Assembly: GCA_017880865.1 (NCBI GenBank)
Contig: JADGRL010000004.1
Span: forward strand, 1 to 64,000
Source of the DNA: Gallionella sp.
GTDB lineage: Bacteria; Pseudomonadota; Gammaproteobacteria; Burkholderiales; Gallionellaceae
Length of the DNA: 64,000 bases
Reading direction: 5' to 3'
Below are positions 1 through 9,051 of the stretch, piece after piece. Within the stretch, counting starts at the first letter, position 1, and every line of letters starts with the position of its first letter. Under the pieces are notes generated by a model. The model was not told where the DNA came from. It ran no database searches and saw only the letters and a program-made list of their open reading frames with translations. The position numbers and the translations under genes were made by a program.

Positions 1-3000
1 TGCTCGCGCAGGATCGCGATACGGGGGCGGGTCAGCACCGCTCGCCCTTCGACCAGCTCGTGTCGAACGGGGGCTGGTGCCTCATTCGGGTCGTAGGTCA
101 GCTTCACATGCAGTCCGAGATCGGCGGCATCCAGCAGACGGTCGTATTCAGCTTGCGCGCAGGCCGGATTGTCGCGCAGCTTCTGGATCTGATACGTGGT
201 CTGAGACCAGATGCGTTGCAGGTTCACGCCGCTCTCGCTGAACAGTGTTTCACCGTGGCGCAAAATTTCGATCATGCCGGTCTCGTTCAACGTGGCGATC
301 TTCTGCACGCTTTTGAGCCCGGCGTCATGGGCCAATTGCAGCACATGCTCCACATCGCGGTTGCGCACCTGTATCACCGCGCCCAGCTCCTCATTGAACA
401 ACGCGCGCAGCGTGTCGCCGTGCAGATCGTCGAGCTGGATATTCAGACCGATATGCGAGGCGAAGGCCATCTCGCACAAAGTCACAAACACGCCGCCATC
501 GGAGCGGTCGTGATAGCTCAACAGTTTGCTTTCGCCATTCAGGCGCTGCACCAGCTCGAAAAATGATTTGAGCACGGCGGCATCGTCCACATCAGGCGCG
601 ACATCGCCGACCTGCTTGTACACCTGCGCCAAGGCCGAACCCCCCATGCGATTCTTGCCCTGCCCTAGATCGATCAGCAGCAGCGTCGTATCCAGGTCGG
701 CGACCAAAAGCGGCGTCAGCGTGCGACGCGCATCGGGACAGGGCGCGAACGCGGTCACGATCAGCGACAGCGGCGCGGTGACGGATTTAGCTTCGCCATC
801 TTCCTGCCAGACTGTACGCATCGACATCGAATCCTTGCCGACCGGGATGCCGATGCCGAGTTGCGGGCAAAGCTCCATGCCGACTGCGCGCACCGTGTCG
901 AATAGCGCGGCGTCTTCGCCGTGGTGTCCGGCCGCCGCCATCCAGTTCGCCGACAGCTTGATGTCGCCGATTTTTTCGATGCGCGCCGCCGCGATGTTGG
1001 TCAGCGCCTCGCCCACCGCCATGCGTCCCGAGGCCGGTGCGTTTACCAGCGCCAGCGGAGTACGCTCGCCAAGCGCGTACGCCTCGGCGCGATTCGTGTT
1101 GAAGCCCATTAGCGTGACCGCGACATCCGCCACCGGCACTTGCCAGGGACCGACCATCTGGTCGCGTGCGGTCATGCCGCCGACGGTGCGGTCGCCGATG
1201 CTGATCAAAAAAGTCTTGTTCGCGACGCTGGGCAAACGCAGCACGCGCTCTATCGATTCGCGCAAATCAAGCGTGCTGGAATCAAACGAAGTCAGGCGCG
1301 GTATTTCACGCACCACATTGCGCGTCATCTTCGGCGGCTTGCCGAGCAACACCGACAGCGACATGTTCACCGGATCGTTGTCAAACTCGGTGTCATGCAC
1401 GATCAGCTGATCGTTTTCTGTCGCGACACCGACCACCGCGAACGGGCAGCGCTCGCGCTCGCAGAACGCGCGAAATTCTTCGAGGCGTTCTGGTGCGATC
1501 GCCAGCACATAACGCTCCTGCGATTCGTTGCACCAGATCTGCTTCGGCGACATGCCGGTCTCGTCCAGCGGAATCTTGCGCAGCTCGAAAGCAGCACCGC
1601 GTCCGCCGCCATGCACCAGCTCCGGCAGCGCGTTCGACATGCCGCCCGCGCCGACATCGTGTATCGAGAGAATCGGATTATTCGCGCCCATCTGCCAGCA
1701 TCGGTCGATCACTTCCTGCACGCGGCGCTGCATCTCGGGGTTGCCGCGCTGCACCGAATCGAAATCGAGATTCTCGGCGTTGCTGCCGGTATCCATGCTG
1801 GACGCAGTGCTCCCGCCCAGCCCGATCAGCATGCCGGGGCCGCCCAGATGCACCACCAAGGCACCTACCGGCAGCTCGTGTTTGTGCGTATGAATTGCTG
1901 CAATATTGCCGACGCCGCCAGCCAGCATGATGGGCTTGTGATAGCCGCGCATCTCGCCGCTAACGTTTTCTTCAAAGGTGCGGAAATAGCCGGTCAGATT
2001 CGGGCGACCGAATTCGTTGTTGAATGCCGCTCCACCCAAAGGCCCGTCCAGCATGATCTGCAGTGCGGTGACGATGCGTGAAGGTTTGCCGTACTGCGCG
2101 TGGGTGGAACCGGAAGTTCCGGGCAACCCTCGGCGTCCCTTTGTGTAAATTCCGTCCACCCTCAGGCTGGGAACGGATTGACTGGCTTTGCCTCGCAGAG
2201 GTTCTTGCACCCTGAGGAGGTGATCCGGAGATTGCGCTTCCCACGGTTGTTCGAATCCAGGAATATTCAGATTGGATACCGAGAAACCCGTCAGCCCAGC
2301 CTTAGGCCTGGAGCCGGTGCCGGTCGCGCCCTCGTCGCGAATCTCGCCGCCGGAACCGGTGGCAGCCCCAGCAAACGGCGCAATCGCGGTGGGATGATTG
2401 TGCGTCTCAACTTTCATCAGCGTATGCATCAGCTCCTCGCTGAACGCGTAAGCCCCGTCGGCGCGCGGATAGAAGCGCTCGATGCGCGCGCCCTCGATCA
2501 CCGACGAGTTATCGGAATAGGCCACCACAGTGCCCTCCGGGCTGACCTTGTGCGTGTTGCGAATCATGCCGAACAGCGACATGTCCTGCACATCGCCGTC
2601 GATCACCCAGTCGGCATTGAATATCTTGTGGCGACAGTGTTCGGAATTAGCCTGCGCGAACATCATCAGCTCGACATCGGTCGGGTTACGTTTGAGCTTC
2701 TGGAAATTTTCGACCAGATATTCGATCTCATCGCCCGACAGCGCCAGCCCCATCTCGCGATTGGCCAGTGACAGTGCCTTGCTGCCGCCCTTGAGCACAT
2801 CGACAGTGGCGAGCGGTTGCGGCGCGCCATGCATGAAGATGCTTTCTGCTGCGCCGTCCAAAGTATTTAAGACCGACTCGGTCATCCGGTCATGCAGCAA
2901 CGGCAACACCGCCGCCAACTCGGTCTTGCTCAATACTTTTCCGTTTTGATTCGAGAGGTAATAAACCACGCCACGCTCGATGCGCTGCACACCTGTCAGG

Positions 3001-3311
3001 CCGCAATGCTGCGCGATGTCGGTGGCTTTGGTGGACCACGGCGAAATCGTGCCTAGGCGCGGCACAACCAGAACACGCTGCACGAGGGTGGAACCGGCCT
3101 GACCGGGTTCACCCGCAGACTTGTCCAGACCGAGCACCTTGTCCAGCAACATGGCTTGCGCGCCGGACAATTTTTCGCCCTTTAATTCGCTGAAAAAGCA
3201 GTGACGCGTATCCGCGATGGCGACATCGGGTGCGACTGCATGCAGCGCAGCACGGAGTTTTTCGAGACGGAAAGCGGATAAGGCGGAGGTGCCGACAGAG
3301 GATCGAAACAT
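1..3311 (-). CDS. purL: Phosphoribosylformylglycinamidine synthase (FGAM synthase), 3' end outside window
   Basis: Large single-chain FGAM synthase of purine synthesis, converting FGAR, glutamine and ATP to FGAM in the cytoplasm. Translation of the minus strand from the ATG at 3311 gives the N-terminal motif [18 protein letters not shown], the ATP-site stretch [10 protein letters not shown] and the segment [14 protein letters not shown], all collinear with E. coli PurL. The window ends at PRIAILREQ, the start of the glutaminase domain, so about 1103 codons are present and roughly 250 C-terminal residues are missing. Between PWE (residue 358) and [11 protein letters not shown] there are 46 extra residues (about 359-404) encoded by a 138-bp insertion; the frame stays open through it. 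The gene diverges from nnrD over 71 bp that hold a TATAAT -10 box. Apart from the insertion nothing suggests a broken gene. Confidence 0.96.
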   Translation of the reverse strand, partial: MFRSSVGTSALSAFRLEKLRAALHAVAPDVAIADTRHCFFSELKGEKLSGAQAMLLDKVLGLDKSAGEPGQAGSTLVQRVLVVPRLGTISPWSTKATDIAQHCGLTGVQRIERGVVYYLSNQNGKVLSKTELAAVLPLLHDRMTESVLNTLDGAAESIFMHGAPQPLATVDVLKGGSKALSLANREMGLALSGDEIEYLVENFQKLKRNPTDVELMMFAQANSEHCRHKIFNADWVIDGDVQDMSLFGMIRNTHKVSPEGTVVAYSDNSSVIEGARIERFYPRADGAYAFSEELMHTLMKVETHNHPTAIAPFAGAATGSGGEIRDEGATGTGSRPKAGLTGFSVSNLNIPGFEQPWEAQSPDHLLRVQEPLRGKASQSVPSLRVDGIYTKGRRGLPGTSGSTHAQYGKPSRIVTALQIMLDGPLGGAAFNNEFGRPNLTGYFRTFEENVSGEMRGYHKPIMLAGGVGNIAAIHTHKHELPVGALVVHLGGPGMLIGLGGSTASSMDTGSNAENLDFDSVQRGNPEMQRRVQEVIDRCWQMGANNPILSIHDVGAGGMSNALPELVHGGGRGAAFELRKIPLDETGMSPKQIWCNESQERYVLAIAPERLEEFRAFCERERCPFAVVGVATENDQLIVHDTEFDNDPVNMSLSVLLGKPPKMTRNVVREIPRLTSFDSSTLDLRESIERVLRLPSVANKTFLISIGDRTVGGMTARDQMVGPWQVPVADVAVTLMGFNTNRAEAYALGERTPLALVNAPASGRMAVGEALTNIAAARIEKIGDIKLSANWMAAAGHHGEDAALFDTVRAVGMELCPQLGIGIPVGKDSMSMRTVWQEDGEAKSVTAPLSLIVTAFAPCPDARRTLTPLLVADLDTTLLLIDLGQGKNRMGGSALAQVYKQVGDVAPDVDDAAVLKSFFELVQRLNGESKLLSYHDRSDGGVFVTLCEMAFASHIGLNIQLDDLHGDTLRALFNEELGAVIQVRNRDVEHVLQLAHDAGLKSVQKIATLNETGMIEILRHGETLFSESGVNLQRIWSQTTYQIQKLRDNPACAQAEYDRLLDAADLGLHVKLTYDPNEAPAPVRHELVEGRAVLTRPRIAILRE
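2095..2237. mobile_element. 133-bp in-frame insertion in purL flanked by a 5-bp duplication
   Basis: The sequence TGCGC occurs at 2095-2099 and again at 2233-2237, flanking 133 bp that have no counterpart in E. coli PurL. Removing 138 bp restores PWE-AQ-YGKP, the normal spacing. The insert is rich in inverted repeats: GGGTGGA (2102-2108) with TCCACCC (2155-2161), CCGGAA (2110-2115) with TTCCGG (2117-2122), and CCTCAGG (2160-2166) with CCTGAGG (2211-2217). No open frame of its own is evident. Read in the purL frame it contains no stop codon. This looks like a small non-autonomous, structured mobile element (MITE-like) tolerated as a protein insert; the family is not recognised. Confidence 0.75.
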
Positions 3312-3343
3312 GACGATGACCGTAGGATGAAATTCGGGGCGCG

Positions 3344-3351
3344 ATTATACT
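3344..3351. promoter_or_regulatory. Overlapping divergent -10 boxes for purL and nnrD
   Basis: On the minus strand 3349-3344 reads TATAAT and is followed by CGCGCCCC, placing a purL start site roughly 25-30 nt upstream of its ATG. On the plus strand 3346-3351 reads TATACT, suitable for nnrD. No good -35 box is visible for either, so the assignment rests on the -10 elements and position. Confidence 0.5.
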
Positions 3352-3382
3352 ATGCGCCACCCCTATGAACGATTCTTGAGAA

Positions 3383-4237
3383 ATGAGCGAACGCATCCCC
3401 GCCATAAGTACCAAGCAGGCCATCGCCAACTTCCCGAAGCGCCCGCGCGACAGCCATAAAGGCCTGTTCGGCACGGTCGCGGTGATCGGCGGTGCGAACG
3501 GCATGATAGGCGCAGCGCTGATGGCGGCGCGCGCCGCGCTCAAGCTGGGCGCCGGATGCGTGCATGTCGGCCTGCTGGCAGACAACGCGCCCGGCGTGGA
3601 TTTTCTGCAACCGGAACTGATGCTGCACAGCGCATCGGAGGCAATGCAACTGAAAGGTGTAAATGTGCTGGCGGTCGGCTGCGGCATGGGGCACGACACG
3701 GCCGCGCAAAAATTTCTTCACGACGCGCTGGCGAGTCCGTCCGCGCTGGTGCTGGATGCAGACGCGCTGAACCTGCTCGCCGACGATGCCAACTTGCAGG
3801 GCGACCTGCGCGCGCGCCTGCACCCTACCGTGCTCACGCCCCACCCCGGCGAGGCCGCGCGTTTACTGGCTTGCAGCATAACAGAGGTACAGGCGGATCG
3901 CGTCGCAGCCGTGCGGCAACTGGCGCAGAAATTCGGTTGCAGCGTGGTGCTGAAAGGCGCGGACAGTTTATGCGCGACCCGCGACGGCCGGCTGTTCGTG
4001 AACAACACCGGCAACCCCGGCATGAGCGCTGCGGGTATGGGCGATGTGCTGACCGGCATGATCGCCGCGTTCATCGCACAAGGGCTGACGGCGGACGATG
4101 CCATGTTGCTGGCGGTGCATCTGCACGGTGCGGCGGGCGATGCGCTGGCCGAACAGCAGGCCCGCATCGGCATGACCGCGACGGAGGTCACCGAGTGGGC
4201 GCGCTGGCTGCTGAATCAGTGGGCATCCCAATCGTAG
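3383..4237 (+). CDS. nnrD: ADP-dependent (S)-NAD(P)H-hydrate dehydratase
   Basis: Repairs hydrated NAD(P)H by ADP-dependent dehydration. The 284-residue protein is the ribokinase-fold (YjeF C-terminal / carbohydrate kinase) domain alone: VIGGANGMIGAALMAARAAL near residue 30, LTPHPGEAARLL in the middle and GNPGMSAAGMGDVLTGMIAAF as the nucleotide-binding glycine loop. The epimerase domain (NnrE) that is fused in E. coli is absent here and not found elsewhere in the window. Start ATG at 3383 follows TTGAGAA. The TAG stop lies inside a REP-like palindrome (4234-4261). Confidence 0.93.
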   Translation: MSERIPAISTKQAIANFPKRPRDSHKGLFGTVAVIGGANGMIGAALMAARAALKLGAGCVHVGLLADNAPGVDFLQPELMLHSASEAMQLKGVNVLAVGCGMGHDTAAQKFLHDALASPSALVLDADALNLLADDANLQGDLRARLHPTVLTPHPGEAARLLACSITEVQADRVAAVRQLAQKFGCSVVLKGADSLCATRDGRLFVNNTGNPGMSAAGMGDVLTGMIAAFIAQGLTADDAMLLAVHLHGAAGDALAEQQARIGMTATEVTEWARWLLNQWASQS

Positions 4238-4261
4238 GGGCGCGATGAATCGCGCCCCTAC
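4234..4261. repeat. REP-like palindrome, GTAG foot, contains nnrD stop codon
   Basis: A perfect 13-bp inverted repeat, GTAGGGGCGCGAT (4234-4246) and ATCGCGCCCCTAC (4249-4261), with a two-base centre. The nnrD stop codon TAG is bases 2-4 of the element. A decayed half copy sits at 33469-33490 and the same outer sequence GTAGGGGCG frames the element at 53151-53240. GTAG at the 5' foot of a palindrome is the signature described for REP sequences processed by REP-associated (RAYT) transposases; none is encoded here. Confidence 0.8.
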
Positions 4262-4296
4262 CGAATTAATCGACTTTTGAAATAGAACTGGAATAA

Positions 4297-5055
4297 ATGA
4301 TGGCAACACCCATAGACATCAGCGAAGAAGCTGGCGTGCGCTCCCTGCTGTTCGGTTCCGAATGGGTACAAGGCGCGATGCGCATCGCGCGCCCGTGGAA
4401 TCTGGAACTGGAATACACCCGCGAGATGATGGTCTCATTATTATTGCGCGAGGATGCGCGCTGGCCGCGCAAGGTGCTGCTCATAGGTTTGGGCGCGGCC
4501 TCGCTGCTCAAATTTCTGTACCGCAATCGTCCGCTCGCGCATATCACCGTCGTGGAGATCGAGCCTGATGTGGTCGCCGCCGCACGGCAATTCTTCAAGC
4601 TGCCGGAAGACACCAAGCGCGTCAACATGGTGATCGGCGATGGAGCGGAATATGTGCTGAACGGCATCAAGGAATTCGACCTGATCATGGTGGACGGTTT
4701 CGACGAGAACGCCCACACCGGCGCGTTGGAAACGCTGCCGTTCTATCAGGCATGCCGCTCGCGCCTGAGCCATGACGGGATCCTGGTCGTGAATCTGCTG
4801 ACCCGCAGCCGCAGCTTCGATGCGACCGTGACACATATCGCCAAGGCGTTCGATAACCGCGCTCTGGTTCTTCCTTCATGCGAAAGCGGTAATGCGATTG
4901 CGTTTGCTGCGGCAGGCGATCCGATCGAGCTGTCTTTCGATGATCTGAAAGAAAGCGCGCTGGAATTAAAAGAAGCGACCGGCTTGAATCTGTTGCCCAC
5001 ATTGACACGGCTGGCGCAAGCCAAAACCTGTTTGAACAACACGCTGATTTTGTGA
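4297..5055 (+). CDS. Spermidine synthase-like (class I SAM-fold) protein
   Basis: A 252-residue protein of the polyamine synthase / SpeE-like methyltransferase-fold family. Visible features are the nucleotide-binding glycine motif LLIGLGAASLLKFLYRN near residue 66, the acidic end of the next strand VVEIEPDVVAAAR, the GDGAEYV motif and the DLIMVDGFDENAHTG stretch that corresponds to the catalytic aspartate region of aminopropyltransferases. It lacks the long N-terminal beta domain of E. coli SpeE, so substrate is uncertain and true spermidine synthase activity is only one option. Start is ATG-ATG at 4297/4300, 35 bp after the REP element. It ends at a shared convergent terminator. Confidence 0.8.
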   Translation: MMATPIDISEEAGVRSLLFGSEWVQGAMRIARPWNLELEYTREMMVSLLLREDARWPRKVLLIGLGAASLLKFLYRNRPLAHITVVEIEPDVVAAARQFFKLPEDTKRVNMVIGDGAEYVLNGIKEFDLIMVDGFDENAHTGALETLPFYQACRSRLSHDGILVVNLLTRSRSFDATVTHIAKAFDNRALVLPSCESGNAIAFAAAGDPIELSFDDLKESALELKEATGLNLLPTLTRLAQAKTCLNNTLIL

Positions 5056-5084
5056 TCTGCAGCTTGGCACCGCAAGAAATAAAA

Positions 5085-5111
5085 AAGGGCGGGTTTTAAA
5101 AACCCGCCCTT
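5085..5111. terminator. Bidirectional rho-independent terminator
   Basis: A 12-bp stem AAGGGCGGGTTT (5085-5096) / AAACCCGCCCTT (5100-5111), preceded by an A run and so giving T-rich tails on both strands. It separates the convergent spermidine-synthase-like and cytochrome b561 genes. Confidence 0.85.
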
Positions 5112-5130
5112 GCATCCAATCCAATGAAAA

Positions 5131-5652
5131 TCAGTCCTTTTTGCGCAATGACATTCTGCTCATCAAGCCATCTTTCATGATGAACTGGTGCTTGAGCGCA
5201 CCGAGCATATGCACCACCACCAGCACGATCAATGCCGTCACCATCATCTCGTGAACTTCATGGGCAAACACGCCGTGAAATTTCCTGGGTAATAAAGTCG
5301 CATCGCCCGCCAGCAACGCCGCGCCCACCTTGCTGGTGAGTATGATCGCAAGCCCGCTCGCCGGCAGCAAGAACAGCACGGTATAAAGCAGGTAATGAAC
5401 ACCCGTCGCCACTTTGTCCATCGGCGACTGGCCCACTGGCGCAGGTATCCCATCCTTGCTGCGAAAATAAAAACGCAGCAGCGTAAACAACAAAACCGTG
5501 CCGCCTACCAGCGAATGCACGATATATCCAGCCAAGGTCGCACGACCGTCGTCGGTCGCCTCGGCCAGGGTATCGCCCAAAAACCAGGCGGCAACCAACA
5601 AGGCCAGAGTCAGCCAATGAACGATCACGATGCGTTTAGTATATTGAGTCAC
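5131..5652 (-). CDS. Cytochrome b561 family protein
   Basis: A 173-residue inner-membrane protein with four hydrophobic spans, matching the CybB/YodB-type di-heme cytochrome b561 family that moves electrons at the quinone level. Candidate heme ligands are His12 (VIVHWLTLAL), the histidine of YIVHSLVGG, and the paired histidines in the FHGVFAHEVHEM and VVVHMLGALKH segments. The basic C-terminal tail (SRMSLRKKD) suggests a cytoplasmic end. Monocistronic, convergent with the gene before and divergent from the ATPase. Electron partner is unknown. Confidence 0.88.
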   Translation of the reverse strand: MTQYTKRIVIVHWLTLALLVAAWFLGDTLAEATDDGRATLAGYIVHSLVGGTVLLFTLLRFYFRSKDGIPAPVGQSPMDKVATGVHYLLYTVLFLLPASGLAIILTSKVGAALLAGDATLLPRKFHGVFAHEVHEMMVTALIVLVVVHMLGALKHQFIMKDGLMSRMSLRKKD

Positions 5653-5865
5653 AAATTTCTCCTAAAATTTTCACGGGAATGATGGGATAGCCCTATTCCG
5701 AACAAGTTCCATTGCTGATCACTTTGAGCCGGACAATTTACCCGAAATGCGCCTGAGGTGCAGCGCTTTTTCAGTTCTACAAAACTCGCCCTTTAGTTCT
5801 GCGATTTACTCTTTAACCGCTATCGCTGTATGCTCTGCGCATCGAAAGACGCGGGATCGACCGGC

Positions 5866-8439
5866 ATGAGCACCATCAACGACGATCAGTTAGTCACAGG
5901 ATTAAGCGCGGCCCAGGCGCAACAACGCCTCGCCGCGTCCGGGTACAACGAGCTGAACCCGCCTAAACCACGCCGCGTATGGCACATCGCAGCCGACGTA
6001 TTGAAGGAACCGATGTTCCTGTTGCTGATCGCGGCAGGCGGCATTTACCTGTTGCTCGGCGATGTCGGGGACGCGCTGATGCTGTTGTTTTTCGTGGTGC
6101 TCATCATCATCCTGACGGTGTTTCAGCAGCACAAGAGCGAACGGGTACTGGAGGCACTGCGCGACCTGTCCAGCCCGCGCGCTTTGGTGTTGCGTGATGG
6201 GCGGCAGCAGCGCATCGCCGGGCGTGAGGTGGTGCCGGGCGACTTGCTGCTGCTCAAAGAAGGGGATCGTGTCGCCGCCGATGCCGTGCTGCTCAGTTGC
6301 AACGATCTGTTTGCAGACGAGTCCATGCTGACCGGCGAGTCGGTTCCAGTGCTTAAAATCGCGGGCAGCCCGGACTCGGCATCATGTCAGCCGGGCGGCG
6401 ATGACCAGCCGTTCGTATACGCGGGAACGGTGCTGGTACAAGGCAGCGGCATAGGGCAGGTTTCTGCGACCGGCAAATCCAGCGCGATCGGACAAATCGG
6501 CAAATCGCTGGAGAGCACACAATCGGGCGATTCGCCACTGCGCATCCAGACCGGCCATCTGGTGCGCCGTCTGGCCATCATCGCCATCACGCTCTGCCTG
6601 TCGCTGGTGTTAATCTACGGCTTCACGCGCGGTCATTGGCTCGATGCGCTGCTGGCGGGAATCAGCCTTGCGATGTCGGCCCTCCCGGAAGAGTTTCCGG
6701 TGATCCTGTCGGTGTTCATGGCGCTCGGTGCGTGGCGCATCTCGAAGCGCAATGTGCTGACGCGCAGGCTGGATGCGATCGAGACGCTGGGTGCCACCAC
6801 CGTGCTATGCACCGACAAGACCGGCACGCTGACCGAAAATCGCATGGTGATCCGAAAGCTGTATAGCGGCGCCCAGATGCTGGGCATAGATAGCATGCTG
6901 CAAGTGGATGCCCAAAGTGAACTGCCCGAACCGTGGCACGAGCTGCTGGAATTCGGCATTCTGGCCAGCGAGCGCACCCCGTTCGACCCGATGGAGCGCG
7001 CCTTGCATGAACTGGGCGACCGCACGCTGAGCGGCAGCGAGCACCTGCATGATGATTGGGAGTTGGTACACGAATACAGCCTGTCGCCTGAGCTGCTGGC
7101 GATGTCGCATGTCTGGCAAGGCGATGGTCAGAAACAACATTGGGTCGCGGCCAAGGGCGCGCCGGAGGCCATCATCGACCTGTGCCATTTACCCGATGCG
7201 GAAGCCCGCGCCATCGAACAAGTCGCCGCCGAGATGGCCGATCAGGGCTTGCGCGTACTGGGCGTGGCGCGCGCCAAATTGAATCCCGGACCCGAACAGC
7301 GCTGGCCGGCGCAGCAGCACGATATCGAATTTTCTTTCGTCGGCTTGCTCGGCCTGCAGGATCCGCTGCGTGCCGATGTGATGGATGCCATCGCTCAATG
7401 CCACGCGGCTGGCATCCGGGTCGTGATGATTACCGGCGACCATGCGCGCACCGCACAGGCCATCGCGCGCGAACTGGGCTTGCCTGTTGCAGGCCTGCTG
7501 ACCGGCAGCGAACTGGATGCCATGTCGGATGAAGCACTGCGTTCCGAATTGCGCGACATACACGTATTTGCGCGCATCGTGCCGCAACAGAAACTGCGCC
7601 TGGTGGAAGCCTTCAAGGCCAACGGCGAGATCGTCGCTATGACCGGTGACGGCGTGAACGATGCGCCCGCGCTCAAGGCCGCACACATCGGCGTGGCGAT
7701 GGGCAAACGCGGCACCGACGTGGCGCGCGAAGCTGCTGGACTGGTGCTGTTGAACGATGACTTCGCCTCGCTGGTCGCGACCATACGTCTGGGGCGGCGC
7801 ATCTACGACAACCTGCGCAAGGCGATGAGCTACGCGCTGGCCGTGCATATTCCGATCGTCGGCATGGCGATGCTGCCGGTGCTGATCGGCCAACCACTGT
7901 TGCTGATGCCTGCGCACATCATGTTTCTGGAGCTGATTATCGGCCCCGCCTGTTCGATTTTTTTTGAGGCCGAACCGGAAGAAAAAAACCTGATGCAGCG
8001 TCCCCCCCGACAAGCGAACGAAGCGCTATTCGGCGGCATGCTGTTGACCAACAGCCTGCTGCAAGGCTTGCTGGCTTTTGCAGTTGCCGCCGCGATTTAT
8101 GCCTGGGCATTGTGGCAAGCATGGGACGATAACACCGTGCGCGCGCTGGTGTTCACGGCCATGGTGGCGGGCAATATCGCGCTGGTATTCAGCAACCGCT
8201 CACTGGACGCATCTTGGCAAGGCGCGTGGTCGCGGGAAAATCCGGTGCTGTGGTGGATCGTGCTGGGCGGCAGTGCCGGGCTGGCACTGGTGCTGGGTGT
8301 GCCGGTGCTGCGCAACCTGTTCCATTTTTCCGGAAACGTACCGCATATTTTTGGCGTGGGCGCGCTGGCCGCCGGCGGCGTACTGCTGCTCAGCGCGGCG
8401 GCAAAACGCATCGTGGAAGCGCACAAACGCACGGCTTGA
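5866..8439 (+). CDS. P-type cation-transporting ATPase (P2-like)
   Basis: An 857-residue P-type ATPase. Start chosen at ATG 5866 (MSTINDDQ), which fits the family N-terminus; an upstream ATG at 5830 in the same frame would add 12 residues. Ordered features: actuator-domain motif LTGESVPV, transmembrane-4 motif ALPEEFPVILS, phosphorylation motif CTDKTGTLTENRM, MITGDH, and the hinge motif TGDGVNDAPALK, followed by a six-span C-terminal membrane block. PEEFP instead of the PEGLP of calcium pumps marks a bacterial subgroup whose ion is not settled, so Ca2+ or Mn2+ is a guess. No accessory subunits are adjacent. Confidence 0.9.
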   Translation: MSTINDDQLVTGLSAAQAQQRLAASGYNELNPPKPRRVWHIAADVLKEPMFLLLIAAGGIYLLLGDVGDALMLLFFVVLIIILTVFQQHKSERVLEALRDLSSPRALVLRDGRQQRIAGREVVPGDLLLLKEGDRVAADAVLLSCNDLFADESMLTGESVPVLKIAGSPDSASCQPGGDDQPFVYAGTVLVQGSGIGQVSATGKSSAIGQIGKSLESTQSGDSPLRIQTGHLVRRLAIIAITLCLSLVLIYGFTRGHWLDALLAGISLAMSALPEEFPVILSVFMALGAWRISKRNVLTRRLDAIETLGATTVLCTDKTGTLTENRMVIRKLYSGAQMLGIDSMLQVDAQSELPEPWHELLEFGILASERTPFDPMERALHELGDRTLSGSEHLHDDWELVHEYSLSPELLAMSHVWQGDGQKQHWVAAKGAPEAIIDLCHLPDAEARAIEQVAAEMADQGLRVLGVARAKLNPGPEQRWPAQQHDIEFSFVGLLGLQDPLRADVMDAIAQCHAAGIRVVMITGDHARTAQAIARELGLPVAGLLTGSELDAMSDEALRSELRDIHVFARIVPQQKLRLVEAFKANGEIVAMTGDGVNDAPALKAAHIGVAMGKRGTDVAREAAGLVLLNDDFASLVATIRLGRRIYDNLRKAMSYALAVHIPIVGMAMLPVLIGQPLLLMPAHIMFLELIIGPACSIFFEAEPEEKNLMQRPPRQANEALFGGMLLTNSLLQGLLAFAVAAAIYAWALWQAWDDNTVRALVFTAMVAGNIALVFSNRSLDASWQGAWSRENPVLWWIVLGGSAGLALVLGVPVLRNLFHFSGNVPHIFGVGALAAGGVLLLSAAAKRIVEAHKRTA

Positions 8440-8609
8440 GTTCTTAGCTCGACTGAAATCTGGTTTACCGCCTGTCGGCCCATTTACCGTTCGTCTGTTG
8501 CAAGGTCATCAAAGGGTGGGCACAATGCGTTAATGGCGGTGCGGCAAGTTTATAGATGAGCCCACCGCATGACTACAACCATTCCTCAATTAACCCAAAG
8601 GAGTTTTTC

Positions 8610-8987
8610 ATGATCAAGATGAGCCATATTGTTACCGCCTTGCTGCTTGCTTCCGTTGCTGTTGCCCACGCAGAAACGACCAATCAGCCAGCAGCCCAGG
8701 GTGCCGCCAGCGTCGACAAAAACCTGAGCAAGAATCCCGACAACAAGGGACTGCAAAACGCGGCTGAGAAGACGAAAGAGAATGAGGCGAAGAACGCTGC
8801 AAAGCATGACGACACGGATAAAAAAGACGCAGATAAAAAATCCGACGAAGCCAAGCACAAAAAGGACAAGGACGACAAGAAGGATAAGGACGGGAAAAAA
8901 GAACACATGGAAAAGCATGACCATGATAAGGCGGAGCATCACGAAAAAGCAGAGCGCCCTGCCAAAGTCGAACGTCCAGGCAAATAA
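8610..8987 (+). CDS. Lys/Asp/His-rich exported protein, function unknown
   Basis: A 125-residue protein with a clear signal peptide (MSHIVTALLLASVAVAHA, cleavage after AHA) followed by a low-complexity mature chain. The second half is dominated by Lys, Asp, Glu and His in KKDKDDKKDKD-like runs, ending in HDHDKAEHHEKAERPAK. No fold is recognisable; such chains can bind divalent metals or polyanions, which is inference only. Start ATG 8610 is set by the Shine-Dalgarno AAAGGAG at 8598-8603; an in-frame upstream start at 8556 lacks one. It is followed immediately by a strong terminator. Confidence 0.85.
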   Translation: MIKMSHIVTALLLASVAVAHAETTNQPAAQGAASVDKNLSKNPDNKGLQNAAEKTKENEAKNAAKHDDTDKKDADKKSDEAKHKKDKDDKKDKDGKKEHMEKHDHDKAEHHEKAERPAKVERPGK

Positions 8988-9006
8988 TCATCGTTTTTGC
9001 ACCTGC

Positions 9007-9031
9007 CCGGCGGCCTACCCGCCGGTTTTTT
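9007..9031 (+). terminator. Rho-independent terminator
   Basis: Stem CCGGCGG (9007-9013) / CCGCCGG (9019-9025) followed by TTTTTTATTTTT. It ends the Lys-rich protein transcript only 26 bp before the next start codon, so the barrel gene is probably read at reduced level from upstream or from an internal start. Confidence 0.85.
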
Positions 9032-9051
9032 ATTTTTGAAGGAACACCCTC

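Noticed and set aside
526..2081. Plus-strand open frames of 294 and 313 residues opposite purL
   Set aside because: They are antisense to a clearly conserved protein, have Arg/Ser/His-rich composition typical of high-GC shadow frames and lack ribosome sites.
3086..3097. GGGTGGAACCGG shared with the purL insert at 2102-2113 as a second insertion in purL
   Set aside because: Only 12 bp match, the local protein is about four residues longer than E. coli, and there is no flanking duplication; not enough to call an element.
7189..8013. 274-residue minus-strand frame inside the P-type ATPase
   Set aside because: Antisense to conserved ATPase motifs and with no family resemblance.
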